Source: Thalassospira sp. HJ (GTDB taxonomy: Bacteria; Pseudomonadota; Alphaproteobacteria; Rhodospirillales; Thalassospiraceae). Taken from it: a DNA stretch of 64,000 nucleotides. The translations under genes and the position numbers were made by a program. The notes below the pieces were generated by a model that was not told the origin of the DNA, did no database searches, and saw only the letters and a program-made list of their open reading frames with translations. Numbering within the stretch: the stretch's first letter is position 1; every line of letters starts with the position of its first letter. This document shows positions 8,550-17,199 of the stretch, one piece after another. The DNA lies in contig NZ_JYII01000007.1 in NCBI RefSeq assembly GCF_000948415.1, positions 124,001 through 188,000 of the forward strand, written 5' to 3'.

Positions 8550-9491
8550 ATGCGGCTTCCGCCTTTGCAGTCCGTGCGTGCCTTTGATGCCGCTGCCCGC
8601 TATCTGAGCTTTACCAAGGCTGCCGAAGAACTGTTTGTGACCCAGGGCGCGATCAGCCAGCAGGTCCGCCAGCTTGAGGAATATCTGGGTTTCAAGCTGT
8701 TCCATCGGTTGCCCCGTCAGATCCACCTGACCGAAGAAGGCGCGCAATTGGCCCAAGCAACCACGGCCGGGTTTTCACGCATCGCTGATGAAATCGAACG
8801 CCTGATGCTGGTGGAGGAAACCGGTGTGGTAACGGTCAGCGTCCTGCAAAGCTTTGCCGTGAAGTGGCTGGTGCCGCGCCTTGGACATTTTCGCGATGCC
8901 TATCCTGATATCGATGTGCGCATTCATGCCGATGACCGGCTTGTTGATCTGCGGACCGAGGGCATCGATCTGGCTGTACGGTTTGGCAGTGGTAACTATC
9001 CCGGGCTTGTCTGCGAGATGCTGATGCGTGACGAGTCTTTCCCGGTTTGCAGTCCGGCGTACCTTGCGGCCCATCCGGTGTCAAAAGACCCGGCTGACGT
9101 CGCCGGGCATCAGTTGCTGCATGACGCGACCACCTTTATTGATCACCCGCATGCGGCTGATTGGGAATTCTGGCTTAAGGGCGTTGGTGCTGAAGGTGTC
9201 GATGTCAGTCGCGGTCTGCGGTTTAATTCCGGCGATATGGTCATTCAGGCAGCCCTGATGGGGCAGGGGATTGCCATGGCACGCACAAGCTTGGCTGCAC
9301 TTGATCTGGCGGCAGGCAACCTGGTGCGGCCGTTCCCGCAAAGCGTTGCATCAAGCGGGGCCTATTATCTGGTGTATCCCGAAGAACACCTTAGGCGCCC
9401 ACGCGTGAAGGCGTTTGTCGACTGGCTTAAAAATGAAGTCTCCGAGATGCTGCGCGAGATTGACCCGGACGAGGAAAATACACTGGCGTAA
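8550..9491 (+). CDS. LysR-family regulator, GcvA-like
   Basis: Transcriptional regulator of 313 residues. The start at 8550 is chosen because GGAG lies nine bases before it and the protein then begins MRLPPLQSVRAFDAAARYLSF, the standard GcvA-subgroup opening; an upstream in-frame ATG at 8520 sits inside the hairpin. The winged helix-turn-helix spans about 5-65 (FTKAAEELFVTQGAISQQVR) and the ligand-binding domain about 90-300. GcvA relatives control the glycine cleavage system or, in many paralogues, unrelated neighbours. The divergent DUF1127 gene is the obvious candidate target, with autoregulation possible. No glycine-cleavage gene is present. Confidence 0.88.
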   Translation: MRLPPLQSVRAFDAAARYLSFTKAAEELFVTQGAISQQVRQLEEYLGFKLFHRLPRQIHLTEEGAQLAQATTAGFSRIADEIERLMLVEETGVVTVSVLQSFAVKWLVPRLGHFRDAYPDIDVRIHADDRLVDLRTEGIDLAVRFGSGNYPGLVCEMLMRDESFPVCSPAYLAAHPVSKDPADVAGHQLLHDATTFIDHPHAADWEFWLKGVGAEGVDVSRGLRFNSGDMVIQAALMGQGIAMARTSLAALDLAAGNLVRPFPQSVASSGAYYLVYPEEHLRRPRVKAFVDWLKNEVSEMLREIDPDEENTLA

Positions 9492-9499
9492 GGTGCGCC

Positions 9500-9916
9500 T
9501 CAGATCAGGCCAAGGTCACGCAATTCATCGGCCATGTCATCGGGCAGGGCATCTGCACCGCCGCCCTGTTTTTCATCGGGTGGGCATTTGTCATCTGGGA
9601 AATAGCGCCATCCCTGAAACGCGCGATGCGGATAGGGGCGGGTGGCAATCAGTTCTTCGTCCAGTACGATGCGGCAATACTTCGTGCCTTCTTCATTGAC
9701 GAATTCCTCAAGATCGATGACCCGCTGGCGGCACCGCACCGCCCCCTTGATCACCCAGTATATGGATCCGCCATCAAGAATCTCTTCCTTGCGCTTGGGC
9801 GTCATGCGTGTGGTGTGGAAAATCCGTCCGTGCATGGCCTGAAAATAGGTCTGCCATTCCTTCAGGCTTTCGGGGCTATCGGTGCCGACACTCAGTTTGA
9901 TGATGTTCAAGGGCAT
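9500..9916 (-). CDS. DUF1489 family protein
   Basis: Conserved alphaproteobacterial protein of unknown function, 138 residues. It has the family's characteristic MPLNIIKLSVG opening and DGGSIYWVIKGAVRCRQ and HRAFQGWRYF blocks. A longer open frame extends upstream to 10144, but the added residues do not resemble the family and would overlap the promoter region of the cys operon, so the ATG at 9916 is preferred. It faces the LysR gene, ending eight bases from it. No function can be assigned. Confidence 0.85.
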   Translation of the reverse strand: MPLNIIKLSVGTDSPESLKEWQTYFQAMHGRIFHTTRMTPKRKEEILDGGSIYWVIKGAVRCRQRVIDLEEFVNEEGTKYCRIVLDEELIATRPYPHRAFQGWRYFPDDKCPPDEKQGGGADALPDDMADELRDLGLI

Positions 9917-10132
9917 AACAGGAAGGTTTCTTGTGCGATGGTGTTCAATGACTGATGAGGTAAAACCCGTACGCCAAGCGGTCAATAGTGGATTATTAAA
10001 ACACAAAATAAAGTGTAATTTATCATATTTCACAAAAAAACTTGACCAATAAGGGCTAGTCAGCCAAATTCTGGTGCAGAAAAGGTCCATAACAGGACCA
10101 AACCCGAGAGATTTACAGGCTGAGAGAACCGA

Positions 10133-10426
10133 ATGTCCCTGCAAGTTGTCACGGCAAACCGTCTGGATGACGGGTTGGTGGTGTTCCTGACCAGCGATGG
10201 TAGTTGGAGCGAAAACATCAACGATGCCCGCACCGCCGAAGGCAAGGAAGCCGCAGATGCGCTTCTGGCCGAGGCCAGTGCACCCGAACTCGATATCGTC
10301 ATCGTCGGTCCGTACCTGATTGATGTCGAACAGCAGGGCTCGGATCTTATGCCGACAAAATACCGCGAAGTTCTGCGCACCAAAGGCCCAAGCGTCCGCG
10401 AAGACCTTGGCTATCAGGCGGTATAA
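10133..10426 (+). CDS. DUF2849 protein, cysI operon
   Basis: Small conserved protein of 97 residues that in alphaproteobacteria almost always precedes the sulfite/nitrite reductase gene cysI. It ends 11 bases before cysI. The body (MSLQVVTANRLDDGLVVFL ... YREVLRTKGPSVREDLGYQAV) matches the DUF2849 pattern. Its biochemical role is unknown; a helper role in sulfite reduction is inferred from synteny only. The leader contains a small hairpin, GGTCC - ATAACA - GGACC (10084-10099), and a possible -35 TTGACC at 10042. The cysG (siroheme synthase) gene that often starts this operon is not adjacent. Confidence 0.85.
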   Translation: MSLQVVTANRLDDGLVVFLTSDGSWSENINDARTAEGKEAADALLAEASAPELDIVIVGPYLIDVEQQGSDLMPTKYREVLRTKGPSVREDLGYQAV

Positions 10427-10437
10427 GGAGAGCCCCG

Positions 10438-12093
10438 ATGTATCGTTATGACGATTTTGACCGCCAGCTTGTTCATGAACGCACCGAACAGTTCCGCGAA
10501 CAGGTAAAACGCCGCCTTGCCGGTGACATTACCGAGGAACAGTTCCGTCCGCTGCGTCTGATGAACGGTGTCTATCTGCAGCTTCATGCCTATATGCTGC
10601 GCGTTGCTGTTCCCTACGGCACGCTGCGCGCTGACCAGCTCCGTCAGCTTGGCATGATTGCGCGGGTCTATGACAAGGGCTATGGCCACTTCACCACGCG
10701 CCAGAACATCCAGTATAACTGGCCGAAGCTTGATGAGATTCCTGATGCGTTGCTTGACCTTGCCAAGGTTGAAATGCACGCCATTCAGACATCAGGCAAC
10801 TGCATTCGTAACACCACGACCGACCAGTATGCCGGTGCCGCAGCCGATGAGATCGAGGATCCGCGTCCTTATTGCGAACTGATCCGTCAGTGGTCGACCT
10901 TCCACCCGGAATTCACCTATCTTCCGCGTAAGTTCAAGATCGCTGTTACCGGATCGCCCAATGACCGTGCGGCGGTGAAGGTCCATGATATTGGCCTGCG
11001 CATGCATCAGAACGATGCGGGCGAAACCGGTTTTGAAGTCATTGTCGGTGGTGGTCTTGGCCGGACACCGTTTGTTGGCAAGACCATTCGCGACTTCATC
11101 GGCAAGAACGATCTGTTCTCGTATCTCGAAGCGATCCTGCGCGTTTATAACCGCTTTGGCCGTCGTGATAACAAGTACAAGGCGCGTATCAAGATCCTCG
11201 TCCACGAGGAAGGCATTGATAAAATCCGCGAACTTGTTGAAGAGGAATGGTCCCAGATCAAGGACGGGTCGCTGCGCGTTGATGATGCGGAAATCGCTCA
11301 TTACATCGAACAATTCGCCCCGCCGGCGTTTGAAACCCTTGCCGATGACGACGCCGATTTCGAACGTCACAAGTCCGAAAACCGTCGTTTCGCCAACTGG
11401 GTGCGTTCGAACGTTATCGAACACAAACAGCCGGGCTATGCGATTGCCAACGTGTCGCTGAAACCGATTGGCGGCATTCCGGGTGATGCGACCGATACCC
11501 AGATGGAACTGGTTGCCGATCTTTCGGAAAAATACAGCTTTGGCGATGTGCGTGTGACCCACGAACAGAACCTTGTTCTGCCGCACGTCAAAAAGGCTGA
11601 TCTGTTCGCGCTCTGGACCGCCCTTGATGCCGATAACCTCGGCACGGCCAACCTTGGCTATGTCACCGACATCATTTCCTGCCCGGGTCTTGATTACTGC
11701 GCGCTGGCGACGGCGCGTTCGATCCCGCTGTCTCAGCGTATTTCCGAACGGTTCAGCGACCTTGATCGTCAGCATGATATCGGCGAGCTCAAGATCAAGA
11801 TTTCCGGCTGCATCAATGCCTGCGGGCATCACCATGTCGGTCATATCGGCATTCTTGGCCTCGATAAACGCGGCAAGGAATTCTATCAAATCACCCTTGG
11901 TGGTGACGCCAGCCAGGATGCCTCGATCGGCAAGATCGCCGGTGCCGGTTTCTCCGAGGCCGAGGTGGTCGATGCCATTGAAAGCCTGGTGACGAAATAC
12001 ATTGATATCCGCGACGGCGGTGAACGCTTCATCGACACCTATCGTCGTGTCGGCATGGATCCGTTCAAGGAGGTTCTTTATGGCGATCGTTAA
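10438..12093 (+). CDS. cysI: nitrite/sulfite reductase, hemoprotein (CysI type)
   Basis: Siroheme and 4Fe-4S enzyme that reduces sulfite to sulfide in assimilatory cysteine synthesis. It has 551 residues with two ferredoxin-like repeats and two siroheme/Fe-S domains. The four cysteine ligands sit in CPGLDYCALA and CINACGHHHVG near residues 418-465. The downstream DUF934 gene overlaps the end by 14 bases, and DUF2849 lies just upstream, the standard alphaproteobacterial sulfite-reduction operon. Nitrite reductases of the NirA type share the fold; the DUF2849/DUF934 context favours sulfite. cysH (PAPS/APS reductase) is not in the cluster. Confidence 0.93.
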   Translation: MYRYDDFDRQLVHERTEQFREQVKRRLAGDITEEQFRPLRLMNGVYLQLHAYMLRVAVPYGTLRADQLRQLGMIARVYDKGYGHFTTRQNIQYNWPKLDEIPDALLDLAKVEMHAIQTSGNCIRNTTTDQYAGAAADEIEDPRPYCELIRQWSTFHPEFTYLPRKFKIAVTGSPNDRAAVKVHDIGLRMHQNDAGETGFEVIVGGGLGRTPFVGKTIRDFIGKNDLFSYLEAILRVYNRFGRRDNKYKARIKILVHEEGIDKIRELVEEEWSQIKDGSLRVDDAEIAHYIEQFAPPAFETLADDDADFERHKSENRRFANWVRSNVIEHKQPGYAIANVSLKPIGGIPGDATDTQMELVADLSEKYSFGDVRVTHEQNLVLPHVKKADLFALWTALDADNLGTANLGYVTDIISCPGLDYCALATARSIPLSQRISERFSDLDRQHDIGELKIKISGCINACGHHHVGHIGILGLDKRGKEFYQITLGGDASQDASIGKIAGAGFSEAEVVDAIESLVTKYIDIRDGGERFIDTYRRVGMDPFKEVLYGDR

Positions 12094-12607
12094 GAATGAC
12101 AGCCTGATCGAACAGGAATGGATCACGGTTGACGCCGAAGGCGACCTGCCGTCGAGCGATGAAAACCTGATTGTACCGCTCGAACGTTTCAAGGAAGAGC
12201 GCGACAGCCTTCTGGGTCGCAATGGTGGGCTTGGTGTTCAGTTGAACCCGGGCGACGCACCGGAAGATCTGGCGGATGATCTGGATCGCCTGTCGATCAT
12301 CACGGTCAATTTCCCGGCCTATACCGATGGCCGCGGATATTCCTATGGCCGGGTGCTGCGCGAACGCATGGGCTTCACCGGCGAGCTTCGCGCGGTTGGC
12401 GACGTTCTGCGTGATCAGATCCTTTATATGCATCGCTGCGGATTTGATTCTTATGACCTTAAGGTCGAAGGCGAAGTGGCGCTGAACAAGGTGCGTGCCG
12501 CACTTAAGGAAATGTCGGTTTATTATCAACCGACTGGCGATGGCCGAGTCACCGCGCAATCATTGCGCGAACGTCGTCGCGCGGCGCTAGGTCAGAAAGC
12601 ATCTTGA
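12080..12607 (+). CDS. DUF934 protein, sulfite-reduction accessory
   Basis: Conserved companion of cysI, 175 residues. AAGGAGG (12067-12073) lies six bases before the ATG at 12080, so translation starts inside the last 14 bases of cysI and is probably coupled. The DUF934 core includes FPAYTDGRGYSYGRVLRER and FDSYDLK. The family is thought to help sulfite reductase, perhaps in electron delivery, but no mechanism is settled. It is last in the operon and followed by a strong terminator. Confidence 0.88.
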   Translation: MAIVKNDSLIEQEWITVDAEGDLPSSDENLIVPLERFKEERDSLLGRNGGLGVQLNPGDAPEDLADDLDRLSIITVNFPAYTDGRGYSYGRVLRERMGFTGELRAVGDVLRDQILYMHRCGFDSYDLKVEGEVALNKVRAALKEMSVYYQPTGDGRVTAQSLRERRRAALGQKAS

Positions 12608-12658
12608 TCAACTGACCTTACCCTCTGCATTTCGATTGAATATTTTTGGTCCATCTTT

Positions 12659-12689
12659 CGGGCACCCAAACGGGTGCCCGTTATTTTTG
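12659..12689 (+). terminator. intrinsic terminator of the cysI operon
   Basis: CGGGCACCC - AAAC - GGGTGCCCG followed by TTATTTTT. Confidence 0.9.
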
Positions 12690-13018
12690 CTGCTTCGACG
12701 AGCCTAACTTCTGACAAATTATTCTTGTAAAAGGAAAAAGGACGCCTCGTGTAAAATCTTTACGTGGATACGGGGGGCAATTAATGGATGTTTGCTCCGG
12801 TGCGCACAACAACTTATAAGTTGTTGTGGTTGGTACGAGTTTGCGATCGTGGGCCTTGCTATTGAGTCTTTGAAACAACCTTTTCTTTTGTCCACGTGCG
12901 CGGTCGCTTTAGTGAATAGTTCGGCTATGATGGCGACGGCTGACTTCTCTATTAAGAGGGGTGCCCGTAGTCAGCGATTTTTTCTGTGTTGGCGATTGGA
13001 CATGCGATGGATGGATGC
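12690..13018 (+). other. intergenic region with palindromic operator candidate
   Basis: About 330 bases before the unassigned gene at 13019. It holds the 24-bp palindrome at 12805-12828 and a possible -10 TATGAT at 12926 without a good -35. A 76-codon open frame here (12792-13022) has no ribosome site or family character and is not called. Confidence 0.5.
12805..12828. promoter_or_regulatory. 24-bp perfect palindrome, operator candidate
   Basis: CACAACAACTTA followed immediately by its exact reverse complement. The symmetry with no spacer is typical of dimeric repressor sites (TetR or MarR type) rather than of a terminator. It lies about 190 bases before the toroid/MATE gene pair. No regulator gene is adjacent. 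Confidence 0.7.
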
Positions 13019-14314
13019 ATGATCAAGCGGGATTTCACCCGTTATGACCATACCTATCATGATAAAGTTCGGAGATATAAGGATCGCCTTGGTGTCATAG
13101 CTGGCACATTGAGCCGATTTAGCGAATATAGTCGTACGATGTTGGCTTCCCAGCAGCTCTACATCTATGCCAAGTGGCTTTCACGCTACACGGCGTATTG
13201 GCCGCGCCTTGATAGTCTGGTTGCCCGTCTTGAAAACAGCTTTGACGAAACTGATCAAAGCTATGTTGCGCGCCAATCATCGGTCGATGGATCTTGGGGT
13301 TGGCAATATACCGAGTTTCATCACAAGTTTGATGCGACTATTGTGCGTCTGCATGAACTGGCGACTGAAAAACGCGCACCGCGCCATCCGCTCCATTTTC
13401 TGGAGCCGGTATCAACCATCCCGAAAATGCGCGCCTATCTCGAAGATCTTCTGGTGTCGGATATTGCCGCAACCGGGCGCAACAAACGTGATGAACTGGG
13501 ATCGGTCTTGTGCTGTCTGGCGCAGCTTTGCTTCAAGCCGCGCCTGCGCAATTTTGCCCGCGAACATGTGCGCGGGATCGCGCTTGATGATGCTTATATC
13601 AAGGCCTTTACCGATTTCCTCGACGATATTCAGAACCCGGAAACCGGTTACTGGGGCCCATGGTATTGTTCGGAGGGTAAAACCCATCGCTATGATGACC
13701 TGAGTTTTACGTTCCACATTGTGTCCTATCGGAAGGGGGATGTTCGCCATTGGCCAAGCCTGATCCGAACAACCCTTGAACGGCGTGGTGAGGAATATCC
13801 GGTCGGCTGGCGGAGCCGTGGTAACTTTAACAACCACAACAACTATGATGTCGCGAAAATATTCCGTCATGGCTGGTCGCATATGACACCAGCTCAACAG
13901 GATTTCGCATCAACGCAGCTTGACGGGATGCTGGACTGGTGCCTGACGCATTCGATGCGCAAGGACGGCAGTTTTGTCTTTGATGAACAATTCTACAATT
14001 CGCTTGAGTCTTGCCACTATTTCGGCGTTTCGTTTCTTGATGAGGTCGGGTATTTCCGTCCGCGCAAACGCTTCTGGACGGACCGGAAGTTTCCCGAGGC
14101 TGGCCGTGTGCAGCATCATGTTATTGCCCGGCTAAATGAGTTCTGCCCGCAAAATCCAAGCGTCATCGCGGCGAAATGGAAGGCTGGAACGGATCTGAGC
14201 CTTGCGGCGAAACAACAAATATCGGCGGCAGAAACAGAACGTCTTTCAAGACGGCAGCGGCACAAGTTCCTTATCAGTGCCGACACATCTGCAAGCTCTT
14301 TCAAAAACGATTGA
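13019..14314 (+). CDS. unassigned protein, alpha/alpha-toroid-like
   Basis: I do not recognise this protein. It has about 431 residues, no signal peptide and no membrane segment, and is rich in aromatic and basic residues. Spaced motifs such as DGSWGWQYTEF, NPETGYWGPWY and MRKDGSFVFDEQF resemble the Gly/Trp-containing turns of alpha/alpha-toroid enzymes (terpenoid cyclases, prenyltransferases, some glycoside lyases), but no catalytic signature is clear. The C-terminal 50 residues are polar. The start is uncertain: ATGs at 13007 and 13019 are in frame, neither with a good ribosome site. It lies 37 bases before a MATE exporter gene and is probably co-transcribed with it. Confidence 0.75.
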   Translation: MIKRDFTRYDHTYHDKVRRYKDRLGVIAGTLSRFSEYSRTMLASQQLYIYAKWLSRYTAYWPRLDSLVARLENSFDETDQSYVARQSSVDGSWGWQYTEFHHKFDATIVRLHELATEKRAPRHPLHFLEPVSTIPKMRAYLEDLLVSDIAATGRNKRDELGSVLCCLAQLCFKPRLRNFAREHVRGIALDDAYIKAFTDFLDDIQNPETGYWGPWYCSEGKTHRYDDLSFTFHIVSYRKGDVRHWPSLIRTTLERRGEEYPVGWRSRGNFNNHNNYDVAKIFRHGWSHMTPAQQDFASTQLDGMLDWCLTHSMRKDGSFVFDEQFYNSLESCHYFGVSFLDEVGYFRPRKRFWTDRKFPEAGRVQHHVIARLNEFCPQNPSVIAAKWKAGTDLSLAAKQQISAAETERLSRRQRHKFLISADTSASSFKND

Positions 14315-14351
14315 TGCCTCACTTTTTCAACCGTGACGGATCAAACATAAA

Positions 14352-15740
14352 ATGGCGTTGCAGCAGCAGTATTTTATCGGTGGTTCGGTTCTGCACCATA
14401 TCCTGAGCATGGCGTCAACAAGTATGCTTGCGCTTGTCGCGATGGTGGCTGTCGATGCGCTCGATCTGTTCTTTCTGAGCCTTCTGGGTGATGTCGATAT
14501 TGTTGCCGCACTTGGCTTCGCGTGGCCGTTGATATTTTTCACGCTGGCGATATCGCTTGGGGTGTCGACGTCGATGACCGCACTTGTGTCACGGGCCGAA
14601 GGGATCGGTGACCGTTACCGCGCGCGTATGATGGCAACGCATATTCTGCTTTTTGGTGTCGTTCTTTCGGTTCTGATGACAGGGGCGATTTGGTGGGGCG
14701 CACCAACGATGCTTGTCTGGCTTGGCGCATCCGGACGCGTCCATGAACTTGGTACAAGTTATCTGCAGATCGTCATGCTTTGTCTGCCCATTCTGGTGCT
14801 TAGCATGTCCTCCGGTGCGCTTTTACGGGTGATCGGGGCCAAACAACGATCGATGTGGGCAAAGATCGCAGGGGCGATCACCAACGGTGTGCTTGATCCC
14901 ATCTTCATCTTTGGTTTTGGCTGGGGGGTGGAAGGTGCCGCCTGGGCCACCGTGATATCGCGCATCGTGATCATGGTGATCGCGTTTTATGGCGTGCGCA
15001 ATGTGCACAATATGCTGGGCCGTTTTAACGGTGCTTTATTCGTGCACGATGTTCGCGAAATTGCCAAGGTCACCGTGCCGGTGGGGTTGGCTAAAACCGG
15101 CCCGCCAATTGCCAGCGGTTTTATCATGGCATCGATGGCAAAGTTTGGGTCAGATGCCGTCGCGGCAATGGCGATCATAGAACGCATCGCGCCATTTGCC
15201 TTTGTCGGTTACATGGCCTTGCCCCAGGCTATCGGGCCGATCTTCGGACAGAATTTTTCCGCCAAACGCACGGATCGTGTTCGCGCCATCTGGCATTCGG
15301 TCTGGGGGCTGATTGTTGTCTATGGTCTGGCGGTATCGGCACTCTTGTTTGTGCTGTCTGACCAATTGGCGGAACTGTTTCGCACCACACCGGAAACCGG
15401 AAACCTGCTGGGGCTGTTCTGTAGGGCGATTGCGCCGCTTTACATGTTTTTGGGCCTGCAGTTTTCATCCCATACCTTCTTTAACGTTACCGGGCGGCCT
15501 AACCTTGCGATGCTTGCCGATCTTGCCAAGGAGTTTCTTGGCGTGATTCCGCTCGTCTGGTTGGGTAGCATCTATTTCGGGGCCGTGGGAGTTTTGTGGG
15601 GGCAGGTCGCAGCTATTGTGTTGTTTGGTGCCTTAACTGGCATAGTCAGCTACAGGCTGGCGTGCCACAAACCGCAGTCAGATCAATCGTTGCAATCGGG
15701 GCCGCATAAGTCCTTGGCTGGACGTGGGAATGCTGGGTGA
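14352..15740 (+). CDS. MATE family efflux transporter
   Basis: Cation-coupled multidrug/metabolite exporter, 462 residues with about twelve hydrophobic segments in two related halves, typical for NorM/DinF-type MATE proteins. The N-terminal half shows GFAWPLIFFTLAISLGVS and the later part PLYMFLGLQFSSHTFFNVTGRP. It directly follows the unassigned toroid-like gene, suggesting that it may export something that protein makes or modifies; this is inference. It ends 16 bases from a convergent acetyltransferase gene with no obvious terminator between them. Confidence 0.92.
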   Translation: MALQQQYFIGGSVLHHILSMASTSMLALVAMVAVDALDLFFLSLLGDVDIVAALGFAWPLIFFTLAISLGVSTSMTALVSRAEGIGDRYRARMMATHILLFGVVLSVLMTGAIWWGAPTMLVWLGASGRVHELGTSYLQIVMLCLPILVLSMSSGALLRVIGAKQRSMWAKIAGAITNGVLDPIFIFGFGWGVEGAAWATVISRIVIMVIAFYGVRNVHNMLGRFNGALFVHDVREIAKVTVPVGLAKTGPPIASGFIMASMAKFGSDAVAAMAIIERIAPFAFVGYMALPQAIGPIFGQNFSAKRTDRVRAIWHSVWGLIVVYGLAVSALLFVLSDQLAELFRTTPETGNLLGLFCRAIAPLYMFLGLQFSSHTFFNVTGRPNLAMLADLAKEFLGVIPLVWLGSIYFGAVGVLWGQVAAIVLFGALTGIVSYRLACHKPQSDQSLQSGPHKSLAGRGNAG

Positions 15741-15756
15741 TTTGGTCGTAGAAAGA

Positions 15757-16266
15757 TCAGCTTTGTTTCTGATTGCGGGCATCAAGCGTCATCAAAAGGC
15801 ACGGGCCCTTGGCGGTGTCATATTCCCGCCCGGCCACAAAGCCAATCGCCTCATAGCAGCGAATGGCGCGTTCGTTTTCGGGATCGGGATCAATCCCAAT
15901 CATAGGGGCGCCACGTTCGAACAACTGCGCAGTCAGCATTTTCAAAAACATCTGCCCATGCCCGCACCCCATCATGTCGGGCACGCCGATAAAGGCATCA
16001 AGACAGCGGGTGTTTTGGGGCAGGGGATCAAAATGCGCCTGTGGCCATTGATGGGCGTCGTAATGCTGGACAAAGGCAAAGGGCCGATTGCGGTATGACA
16101 CAATCAGTGTCGCCATCTCGGCCAGTTCGACATCTTCGGAAATCAGTTCAATCTGCTCGCCGGGTTCGCCCCACCAGCGGACAACTTCCGGCACATGCAG
16201 CCAGCGGCCAATCATCGGCAGATCATTTGGGGTGGCCCGTCGGAAGCTGTATTTTGACGGGCCCAT
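15757..16266 (-). CDS. GNAT acetyltransferase, AAC(6')-like
   Basis: Acetyl-CoA-dependent N-acetyltransferase, 169 residues. The order HVPEVVRWWGEP ... CLDAFIGVPDMMGCGHGQMFLKML ... IGIDPDPENERAIRCYEAIGF matches the subgroup containing aminoglycoside 6'-acetyltransferases and siderophore/lysine acylases. The GCGHGQMF loop is the acetyl-CoA site. Substrate cannot be told; chromosomal relatives often do not confer resistance. It starts 18 bases after the HMG-CoA lyase stop and may be the last gene of the liu operon. Confidence 0.85.
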   Translation of the reverse strand: MGPSKYSFRRATPNDLPMIGRWLHVPEVVRWWGEPGEQIELISEDVELAEMATLIVSYRNRPFAFVQHYDAHQWPQAHFDPLPQNTRCLDAFIGVPDMMGCGHGQMFLKMLTAQLFERGAPMIGIDPDPENERAIRCYEAIGFVAGREYDTAKGPCLLMTLDARNQKQS

Positions 16267-16284
16267 CCACTCGTTCCCTGCTGG

Positions 16285-17199
16285 TTATCTCTGTGCTGCC
16301 AAGGCCAGATTGACCTTCGATGCGCTTGATTTTCCTATCTGATCACAAATCCAGCTTCCTGTCTCGGCAAGCTTTTCAAGATTGATACCGGTCTCAATCC
16401 CAAGCCCGTTCAGCATATAGACAACATCCTCGGTTGCGACATTGCCACTGGCCCCCTTGGCATAGGGGCAGCCGCCCAGACCAGCGACGGAACTGTCGAT
16501 GGTGGCAACACCCATTTGCAGCACGGCCAGCAGGTTGGCGAGCGCCTGACCATAGGTGTCATGGAAGTGCGCGGCGAGCTTTTCGATGGGGACATGTTTG
16601 GCAACGGCGTCGATCATCACCTGTGCCTTGGTCGGTGTGCCGGTGCCGATGGTGTCGCCCAGACTGATTTCATAGCAGCCCATGTCATAAAGTGCCTTTG
16701 CGACCTCTGCGACTTTTTCAGGCGCGATATCACCTTCATAGGGGCAACCCAAAACGCAAGAGACATAACCCCGCACGGCAAGGCCTGCTTTGCGTGCGGC
16801 ATCTGCCACCGGGCGGAAGCGATCAAGGCTCTCAGAGATCGAACAGTTGATATTCTTTTGCGAGAAGCTTTCGGACGCGGCCCCAAAAACAGCAACCTCC
16901 GTTGCGCCTGCGGCAATCGCAGCCTCAAGGCCCTTCATGTTCGGCGCCAGCACGGGATAGGTCACACCTGCTTTGCGGGTGATTTGCGCCATGACATCGG
17001 TCGCGTCGGCCATTTGCGGTACCCATTTCGGACTGACAAAGGCGGTGGCTTCGATCACGGATAATCCGGCGTCATTCAGGCGGTGGATCAGCTCGACCTT
17101 GGTCGCGGTCGGAACCATCACCTTTTCGTTCTGAAGCCCGTCACGCGGGCCGACTTCAACGATTTTGACGCGGCTTGGCAGATCGGAAATCAGGGCCAT
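16285..17199 (-). CDS. liuE: hydroxymethylglutaryl-CoA lyase
   Basis: Cleaves HMG-CoA to acetyl-CoA and acetoacetate, the last step of leucine/isovalerate breakdown. It has 304 residues and is a DRE-TIM metallolyase: [10 protein letters not shown] at the N-terminus (metal and catalytic Arg/Asp), [13 protein letters not shown] and [17 protein letters not shown], with the conserved catalytic cysteine in GGCPYA. Its start overlaps the mccA stop by one base, so translation is coupled. It is the last core gene of the liu unit. Confidence 0.95.
   Translation of the reverse strand: MALISDLPSRVKIVEVGPRDGLQNEKVMVPTATKVELIHRLNDAGLSVIEATAFVSPKWVPQMADATDVMAQITRKAGVTYPVLAPNMKGLEAAIAAGATEVAVFGAASESFSQKNINCSISESLDRFRPVADAARKAGLAVRGYVSCVLGCPYEGDIAPEKVAEVAKALYDMGCYEISLGDTIGTGTPTKAQVMIDAVAKHVPIEKLAAHFHDTYGQALANLLAVLQMGVATIDSSVAGLGGCPYAKGASGNVATEDVVYMLNGLGIETGINLEKLAETGSWICDQIGKSSASKVNLALAAQR

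Noticed and set aside
10120..10131. CTGAGAGAACC just before the DUF2849 ATG, recalling the TPP riboswitch core
   Set aside because: The remaining TPP elements (ACCUGAUCUGGNUAAU and the P1 pairing) are missing, and the start codon follows at once.
10792..12222. 476-codon minus-strand open frame opposite cysI
   Set aside because: Antisense shadow across two real genes.
12792..13022. 76-codon frame in the cys/toroid gap
   Set aside because: No ribosome site; runs through the palindrome and into the next gene's start region.
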